Shown: positions 44,569-49,132 of the stretch, one piece after another | How the letters are laid out: each line of letters begins with the position of its first letter | Position numbering within the stretch: the first letter of the stretch is position 1 | Assembly: GCA_010014665.1 (NCBI GenBank) | Contig: RZYF01000003.1 | Location: forward strand, 1 to 49,132 | Direction: 5' to 3' | Source of the DNA: Candidatus Saccharimonadota bacterium | GTDB taxonomy: Bacteria; Patescibacteriota; Saccharimonadia; Saccharimonadales; Saccharimonadaceae | Length of the DNA stretch: 49,132 bases | Position numbers and translations under genes: made by a program | Notes under the pieces: model-generated | Seen by the model: only the letters and a program-made list of their open reading frames with translations | Databases searched by the model: none | Told to the model about the DNA's origin: nothing

Positions 44569-45201
44569 CTAGAGGAACAGCGCATCACCGAACCGAAAAA
44601 TGATTGATATAACGACGGCAATCCCAATTAGGAAAATTACCAAAGTATCAAACCCTTTTTCAGAAAAAGCTTTTAGACTATTTTGAGTTTTTTCAGATAA
44701 ACCTAACGTATTATATAGAGCAACATACCGCCAAAATGCAAAAGCTATGAATAACATGCCAACGTCAAGTGTTAAACACCAAGGGCACAGCACTTGGATG
44801 ACAACATAGCTGGTATAAAACATCCAAATTGCAAAAACAACTCCCAAAAATGCCCCCAATAAAGCCATATTCATAAACCACCTAGGAAAACGCACCCCTG
44901 CTAGCCCTGCTACAGCTATAGTGACCATTACCGGCAAAGTCAACATACCAAAAAAACTGTTTGGAATTCCCATAAATATGCTAGCTGAGTCACTAGACCC
45001 TACAGTAGCGCAATTTAGAACTTCACTGATACTACATGGTAAAATAGCATCTTTATTTTTAGCTAATTCTATTGCTTCAACTGACAATACTAGTGAAGCA
45101 AGTAGTGCTATCGCGGATCCAACGAGTAGTGCTACATATATTTTCTTATCTTGCTTACTAGTTTTTCCAAAATCAGATTTTGTATCAACTATCTTTGGCA
45201 T
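44569..45201 (-). CDS. Vitamin K epoxide reductase (VKOR) family protein
   Basis: I chose the ATG at 45199-45201 (MPKIVDTKSD...), giving about 210 residues; the frame extends to 45270, but that N-terminus is unlike the family. Four to five membrane spans carry the VKOR features: the loop Cys pair in LPCSISEVLNCATV, the conserved Ser/Asn region FMGIPNSFFGM and the active-site CPWC. Bacterial VKOR proteins reoxidise DsbA-like partners using quinone, so this should drive disulfide formation in exported proteins such as the Cys-repeat kinase. The start overlaps the thioredoxin-like gene by 17 nt. Confidence 0.9.
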   Translation of the reverse strand: MPKIVDTKSDFGKTSKQDKKIYVALLVGSAIALLASLVLSVEAIELAKNKDAILPCSISEVLNCATVGSSDSASIFMGIPNSFFGMLTLPVMVTIAVAGLAGVRFPRWFMNMALLGAFLGVVFAIWMFYTSYVVIQVLCPWCLTLDVGMLFIAFAFWRYVALYNTLGLSEKTQNSLKAFSEKGFDTLVIFLIGIAVVISIIFRFGDALFL

Positions 45202-45451
45202 AATAGTTGACCTCGTTAATAGTGGGCAATATGATACCGCGCCAGTAATTTTGTAATGTACCATCATCACCTAGAGCTATAATACTAGGAAATTCTAATA
45301 TATCGTAAGTCCGGCACAACGAAACGCCCTCTCTACTTTCAGGATCAATTTTTTCTAAGTCTCTTCCTGTTTGACGTTTGAAATCCCTTAACCAATCCTC
45401 CACTAATCTCGTATAGTCCATCTGCTCCTTGTATAATATCTTTACTTTCAT
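45185..45451 (-). CDS. Small thioredoxin-like protein without a CXXC motif
   Basis: The 88-residue protein has a strand-helix start (KVKILYKEQMDYTRLVEDWLRDF) and the second half of a thioredoxin fold, SLCRTYDILEFPSIIALGDDGTLQNYWRG, including the cis-Pro context. The active-site CXXC is absent and a lone Cys precedes RTYDI. No signal peptide is visible, so it should be cytoplasmic. It overlaps the VKOR gene, and both follow a TATACT box 7 bp from this ATG. A partner role with VKOR is suggested by position only; the topology does not support direct oxidation. Confidence 0.75.
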   Translation of the reverse strand: MKVKILYKEQMDYTRLVEDWLRDFKRQTGRDLEKIDPESREGVSLCRTYDILEFPSIIALGDDGTLQNYWRGIILPTINEVNYYAKDS

Positions 45452-45458
45452 ATTTAAC

Positions 45459-45464
45459 AGTATA
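45459..45464 (-). promoter_or_regulatory. -10 box of the thioredoxin-like/VKOR pair (leaderless)
   Basis: TATACT on the minus strand, 7 bp before the ATG at 45449-45451. It abuts the hairpin that ends the nrdJ transcript. Confidence 0.5.
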
Positions 45465-45508
45465 GCAAATGCGTCATCAAATGTTAGGTGAGATGACGCA
45501 TTATTTGC
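45465..45508 (-). terminator. Strong hairpin between nrdJ and the thioredoxin-like gene
   Basis: A long stem pairs GCAAATGCGTCATC (45465-45478) with GATGACGCATTATTTGC (45492-45508) with a small bulge. It lies 17 nt after the nrdJ stop. A T-run is absent on the minus strand, so it may end transcription poorly or protect the mRNA 3' end. Confidence 0.55.
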
Positions 45509-45525
45509 TACTTAGTCTACCAGAC

Positions 45526-48306
45526 CTAGCTACATCCAGTAGTCGAGCCACAGGTCGTGCAAACATAACAACTGCCGGAACGCTGTGTGACATTACCACA
45601 ATTACTACAGAGTGGCGATTCTGTATCGGCTACCTTTAGACTAGCTCTGGCTGTTCTATATGAAGTCTCGACGCTCTCTTGAGGCTGTAAATCAGCTGGC
45701 ATTGCTTCTGCTACCGCTAGAGGTTTGTCTTCAAGTTTTGCTTTATCGGATTCATCAAGTAAGCTGGCTTGATTATTTTCCAATTCTGCCTCTAACTCAT
45801 CCAAACTAGCTAACCCAAGCTCTAAACGATCATCAATTGATAGATATTCGATAGCGAGACGACGGAATATATAATCAATGATACTTGTAGCTGTTTTTAC
45901 GTCTGGGTCATCGGTCACACCAAACGGTGCAAAGTTTGTGTTAACCATACCGCGCACGTAAGCCCTAAATGGCACTCCATACTGTAGACCATAACTCAAC
46001 GAACGACCAAATGCGTCCATCAAGCCAGCTAGTGTTGATCCCATTTTAGCAACCGTTACAAATAGTTCACCAGGTGTACCATCTTCGAACTCACCAACAG
46101 TAACATAGCCATGGAGGTCAGAGACTCGAAACTCAATTGTTTTACTATTGCGAACTCTTGGCATATCGCGACGCTCGTTAGAACGCACGATTTTTTCTAT
46201 AACCTTAGTTTCTGGCTCTTCTTTAGCTTTTTTGTCGCTGAGAGGTTGACCAACTTTTGATCCATCGCGATAAATAGCAACCGCTTTTAACCCCATCTTC
46301 CAGCTATCCAGATGCATCTGTTCAACATCTTCAATCATAGCGCTCTCGGGCATATTTATCGTCTTTGAGATTGCTCCCGACAGAAAAGGTTGCACAGCGC
46401 CCATCATCTTAACATGCCCCATATAATGAACGGCTCGATCGCCTACCGCACACGAAAATACATCATAATCATCTTCTTTAAGATGTGGTGCTCCTGTAAT
46501 GGTACCGTGGCTATGGATGTAAGCAAGAATTTCTTCCGATTCTTTTTTTGTATAACCCAATGTCTTGAGCGCGCGTGGTATAGTCTGATTAACTATGATC
46601 ATATTACCACCGCCCACTAATGTCTTAAACTTCGTCAAGCTAAAATCTGGTTCAATACCTGTCGTGTCACAGTCCATCATAAAGCCGATAGTCCCAGTTG
46701 GAGCTAATACTGTAGCTTGCGCGTTACGTACGCCATTTTTTCTTCCTAGCTCAACAGCATCGTCCCAGACATCGGCTGCAGTATCAAGCAATTCTTCCGG
46801 CACTAAACTAGCATCAATATTCTTGATAGCTTCACGATGCTTCCTAAGAACGCGGTTCATGCCTTCTTTGTCCTTAATATAACCTCCAAATGGACCGACC
46901 CGCTTTGCTATACGAGCACTCGTAGCGTAAGCATGGCCCGTCATTATAGCAGTTAAAGTTGCAGCGTAGGCTCGACCTTCGTCGCTATCGTACGGCAAAC
47001 CTTTTGCCATCAAAAATGCCCCAAGATTGGCATAACCCATACCAAGCTGACGGAAATGACGAGTATTCTTGTCTATTAGTTCAGTTGGATACTCGCTATA
47101 ACCAACTAGTATTTCTTGTGCAAGGAAAAGTATCCCAATAGTATGTTTATATGCCTCGATGTCAAAACTACCGTCTAGGTTTAGAAATTTTAACAAATTT
47201 AAACTAGCTAAATTACAGGCAGAATTATCCAAATGCATATATTCAGAACATGGATTAGAACCATTGATCCGCCCTGCATTAGGTGTAGTATGCCAATCAT
47301 TTATAGTCGTATCAAACTGCATACCTGGGTCGGCCGATTCCCAAGCTGCCTCAGCAATTTGCCTAAACAATTTGCGAGCTTTGAGTGTTTTGTGAATTTT
47401 CTTATCCTTAACTCCTACAAGATTCCAATCAAGATTATTCTCGACAGCATGCATAAAATCGTCTGTTACACGGACTGAATTATTAGCATTTTGATATTGA
47501 ATGGAAATCATATCGCGTCCATTCAGACCCATATCAAAGCCAGCTTCCTCCAGAACTCGAGACTTACGTTCCTCGCGGGCTTTACACCAAATAAATTCCT
47601 CAATATCTGGGTGATCAATGTTCAATATAACCATTTTGGCAGCACGACGTGTTTTACCACCGCTAGCAATAGTGCCTGCGCTAGAATCGGCGCCTCTCAT
47701 AAAACTAACCGGCCCAGAAGCTTTACCGCCACTAGAACTCAATCGTTCATTACTACCACGTAAACTTGATATATTCAGCCCAGCTCCTGAACCACCTTTA
47801 AAAATCATACCTTCTTCGCGATACCAATTTAGAATACTTGGTAGGTTGTCTTCAACGTGGAGGATAAAACATGCGCTGGCCTGTTGGCTTCTATCCGGTG
47901 TGCCAATATTAAACCACACAGGGCTATTGAAAGCTGCTTTTTGGGTCGCTAATATATATTTCAGCTCAGCGTTAAATGTGTCGGCTTCTTCTTCGTCAGA
48001 AAAATAGCCTTTGTCGAAACCGTATTTCGTAATTGTATCGACTACACGATTTATCAAATGCTTTAAGCTAGTTTCTCTATGCTTTGTACTGGGTGTACCG
48101 TGAAAGTATTTTTGAGCAACAATATTTATCGCATTTTGGCTCCATTGCTCAGGAAATTCTAAACCATTCTGTTCGAATACTGTTTCATTAGTAGACGGAT
48201 TCATAATCTTCGAATCACGTTTCGTCCAATTAAGTAAATCATACGGATCCTTATCTGCCTCTGTAAAATAGCGCACTATAGCAAGCGTGGACACTGACTG
48301 TGCCAT
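45526..48306 (-). CDS. nrdJ: Adenosylcobalamin-dependent ribonucleotide reductase (class II)
   Basis: The 926-residue protein is NrdJ-like: FNSPVWFNIG then the SACFILHVEDN segment with one active-site Cys, GGSGAGLNISSLRG, the radical-site motif NPCSEYMHLDNSACNLASLNL, PTGTIGFMMDCDTTGIEPDF and a C-terminal Cys-rich tail (CSNCGN...CYVCTTCGSTTGCS) that re-reduces the active site. It makes dNDPs/dNTPs with coenzyme B12 and needs no oxygen. It is downstream of nrdR in one operon with tandem NrdR boxes. No B12 synthesis gene is in the window, so the cofactor must be imported or salvaged, an inference. The ATG has a GAGGAGGG site. Confidence 0.96.
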   Translation of the reverse strand: MAQSVSTLAIVRYFTEADKDPYDLLNWTKRDSKIMNPSTNETVFEQNGLEFPEQWSQNAINIVAQKYFHGTPSTKHRETSLKHLINRVVDTITKYGFDKGYFSDEEEADTFNAELKYILATQKAAFNSPVWFNIGTPDRSQQASACFILHVEDNLPSILNWYREEGMIFKGGSGAGLNISSLRGSNERLSSSGGKASGPVSFMRGADSSAGTIASGGKTRRAAKMVILNIDHPDIEEFIWCKAREERKSRVLEEAGFDMGLNGRDMISIQYQNANNSVRVTDDFMHAVENNLDWNLVGVKDKKIHKTLKARKLFRQIAEAAWESADPGMQFDTTINDWHTTPNAGRINGSNPCSEYMHLDNSACNLASLNLLKFLNLDGSFDIEAYKHTIGILFLAQEILVGYSEYPTELIDKNTRHFRQLGMGYANLGAFLMAKGLPYDSDEGRAYAATLTAIMTGHAYATSARIAKRVGPFGGYIKDKEGMNRVLRKHREAIKNIDASLVPEELLDTAADVWDDAVELGRKNGVRNAQATVLAPTGTIGFMMDCDTTGIEPDFSLTKFKTLVGGGNMIIVNQTIPRALKTLGYTKKESEEILAYIHSHGTITGAPHLKEDDYDVFSCAVGDRAVHYMGHVKMMGAVQPFLSGAISKTINMPESAMIEDVEQMHLDSWKMGLKAVAIYRDGSKVGQPLSDKKAKEEPETKVIEKIVRSNERRDMPRVRNSKTIEFRVSDLHGYVTVGEFEDGTPGELFVTVAKMGSTLAGLMDAFGRSLSYGLQYGVPFRAYVRGMVNTNFAPFGVTDDPDVKTATSIIDYIFRRLAIEYLSIDDRLELGLASLDELEAELENNQASLLDESDKAKLEDKPLAVAEAMPADLQPQESVETSYRTARASLKVADTESPLCSNCGNVTQRSGSCYVCTTCGSTTGCS

Positions 48307-48397
48307 ATTATCTACCCTCCTCTTATTTAGTTGGTTTTAATATTTTTATATTAAACATTTACAAGAAATTGAGTATTTTGTATTTGAAACCTTAGAA

Positions 48398-48856
48398 CTA
48401 GGACTTCATAGATCTAGCTTCCGCTATAGCTGCCTCAAACTCGTCAAGTGAACTAAAGCCTCTATATACACTAGCGAAACGGACGTAGGCTACTTCGTTT
48501 TTACGGGCTAGCTGACCGAGCACGGCATCACCGATATATTTCGAAGGCATTTCGCTCATTCCATGCGAATGAAGTTCATCTTCTACGGCAGATACTATCT
48601 CCTCTACTTCTATGTCTGAACGCAAAAACTTTCCAACCGATCTTAGTATCGCTGCAGTTAGTTTATGCCGATCAAATAATTCGCGATCTCCATTTTTTTT
48701 GATTATCGCTAAATTGGGTCGCTCTACCCTCTCGTAGGTTGTATATCGATACCCGCAAGACAGACATTCTCGACGACGTCGAATCGAATCCCTTTCGCTA
48801 GTATCGCGAGATTCAATCACTTTACTGTCGTCATGTGTACATTTGGGGCATTTCAT
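48398..48856 (-). CDS. nrdR: Transcriptional repressor NrdR
   Basis: The 152-residue protein begins with the zinc ribbon MKCPKCTHDDSKVIESRDT and its second Cys pair, CLSCGYRYTTYERVE, then an ATP-cone (LAIIKKNGDRELFDRHKL to the YVRFASVYRGFSSLDEF end). NrdR senses ATP/dATP and represses ribonucleotide reductase genes. It lies 91 bp upstream of nrdJ on the same strand, and two NrdR boxes sit in its own promoter, so the operon should be autoregulated. An AAGGAG site precedes the ATG. Confidence 0.97.
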   Translation of the reverse strand: MKCPKCTHDDSKVIESRDTSERDSIRRRRECLSCGYRYTTYERVERPNLAIIKKNGDRELFDRHKLTAAILRSVGKFLRSDIEVEEIVSAVEDELHSHGMSEMPSKYIGDAVLGQLARKNEVAYVRFASVYRGFSSLDEFEAAIAEARSMKS

Positions 48857-48891
48857 ACTTATAACTCCTTTTATCTTGTGTCAATGCTTCT

Positions 48892-48912
48892 CTACACCTC
48901 CCTAAGGTGTAG
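48892..48912 (-). other. Hairpin in nrdR leader
   Basis: A perfect 8-bp stem CTACACCT/AGGTGTAG with a 5-nt loop, between the promoter and the ribosome site of nrdR. There is no T-run. It may affect mRNA stability or translation; I recognise no riboswitch. Confidence 0.5.
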
Positions 48913-48928
48913 CTGAGTACTACTATAA

Positions 48929-48976
48929 GCTCTATATATGGTGTGTGTAAAGCGTATTTTTTGCAACATATAGTGC
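48929..48976 (-). promoter_or_regulatory. Tandem NrdR boxes in nrdR-nrdJ promoter
   Basis: Two sites resemble the palindromic NrdR box ACAC(T/A)ATAT.T(A/T)GTGT. Box 1 at 48929-48944 matches about 13 of 16 positions, and box 2 at 48961-48976 about 10 of 16 with the ATATAGTG half intact. Their starts are exactly 32 bp apart, the three-helical-turn spacing usual for NrdR. Box 1 lies between TTTACA and TATAGT elements (minus strand) that are probable -35 and -10 boxes. Confidence 0.75.
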
Positions 48977-49094
48977 TTATGCTTTGAATATACTTATTAC
49001 AGTCTATTATATCAAATATTAGCTACTATACGACCTAACTTCCAATATCAAACGCAACCGCTAGAATAAAACATGTAATCAGGAAAGGATTAAC

Positions 49095-49132
49095 ATGAGT
49101 CATCTAACGGCTGCGGATCGGGGCAAGATTGA
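49095..49132 (+). CDS. Start of a probable IS30-family transposase (truncated by window edge)
   Basis: An ATG with an AGGAAAGGA ribosome site 5 nt upstream begins MSHLTAADRGKI and runs off the window. The wording matches the usual start of IS30 transposases (a His-Leu-Thr/Ser start followed by (D/E)R..I) and differs from the transposase at 10836, so it would be a second, distinct element. Only 12 residues are visible, so this is tentative. The 49000-49094 stretch holds no recognised inverted repeat. Confidence 0.5.
   Translation, partial: MSHLTAADRGKI

Noticed and set aside
48857-49094. Cobalamin riboswitch before the B12-dependent reductase operon
   Set aside because: The conserved B12-box was not found. 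The leader has only a simple hairpin, and control is better explained by NrdR boxes.
1-49132. tRNA, rRNA or CRISPR arrays
   Set aside because: None of the intergenic regions shows a tRNA cloverleaf, rRNA segments or regularly spaced repeats.

Overview
The window (about 40% G+C by eye, standard genetic code with TGA used as a stop) looks like chromosome from a Patescibacteria/CPR member, most likely Candidatus Saccharibacteria (TM7). This is inferred from gene content and protein style: a compact chromosome, a short EF-Ts, an IleRS of the eukaryote-like kind, a ProRS without the editing insert, a B12-dependent ribonucleotide reductase, many signal-peptide or single-span surface proteins without recognisable names, and almost no biosynthesis. 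I could not run a phylogeny, so the phylum call is an inference.

Layout. 1-5.6 kb (mostly minus strand): the 3' end of murI converges on, and overlaps, a secA - M16 peptidase - murD block. 5.6-10.1 kb (minus): frr - uppS - rseP - CPBP protease - proS, tightly packed with 1-4 nt overlaps. 10.2-11.9 kb: an intact IS30-family element sits inside the 5' end of a decayed alpha/beta-hydrolase-like gene whose consensus promoter survives on the far side. 11.9-13.5 kb: rpsB-tsf with a structured leader. 13.6-15.3 kb (plus): two paralogous membrane-anchored proteins with OmpA-like ends. 15.4-18 kb (plus): rpmE, prfA, prmC. 18-24.5 kb: HtrA protease, a polytopic membrane protein and a LytR-CpsA-Psr protein, divergent from signal peptidase I; then parA-parB and hpf. 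24.5-29 kb (minus): serS-pyrD and a MacB-like ABC exporter. 29-31 kb (plus): an unusual histidine-kinase-like protein with an extracellular Cys-repeat region. 31-35 kb (minus): a bactofilin-like membrane protein preceded by an overlapping 56-aa gene, a membrane protein, and lysS. 35-37 kb (plus): an ABC-2 exporter. 37-45.5 kb (minus): greA, rplU, a small acidic protein, a rhodanese remnant, IMPase-ileS behind a T-box riboswitch, a CAP-domain protein, a surface protein with LysM, and VKOR with a thioredoxin-like partner. 45.5-49 kb (minus): nrdR-nrdJ behind tandem NrdR boxes. The right edge starts another probable IS30 transposase.

How it works together. Translation (rpsB, tsf, frr, rpmE, rplU, prfA, prmC, hpf and four tRNA synthetases), export and quality control (secA, lepB, rseP, HtrA, CPBP, M16, VKOR) and envelope building (murI, murD, uppS, LytR, CAP and LysM proteins) dominate. 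The most notable signals are a T-box with an apparent ultrashort Stem I and an Ile specifier ahead of IMPase-ileS; a recurring arrangement in which a TATAAT-like -10 box lies only 6-12 bp before the start codon (about ten genes), implying leaderless mRNAs; tandem NrdR boxes 32 bp apart; and a kinase-like protein whose H-box and ATPase domain are separated by two membrane spans. I see no tRNA, rRNA or CRISPR array.
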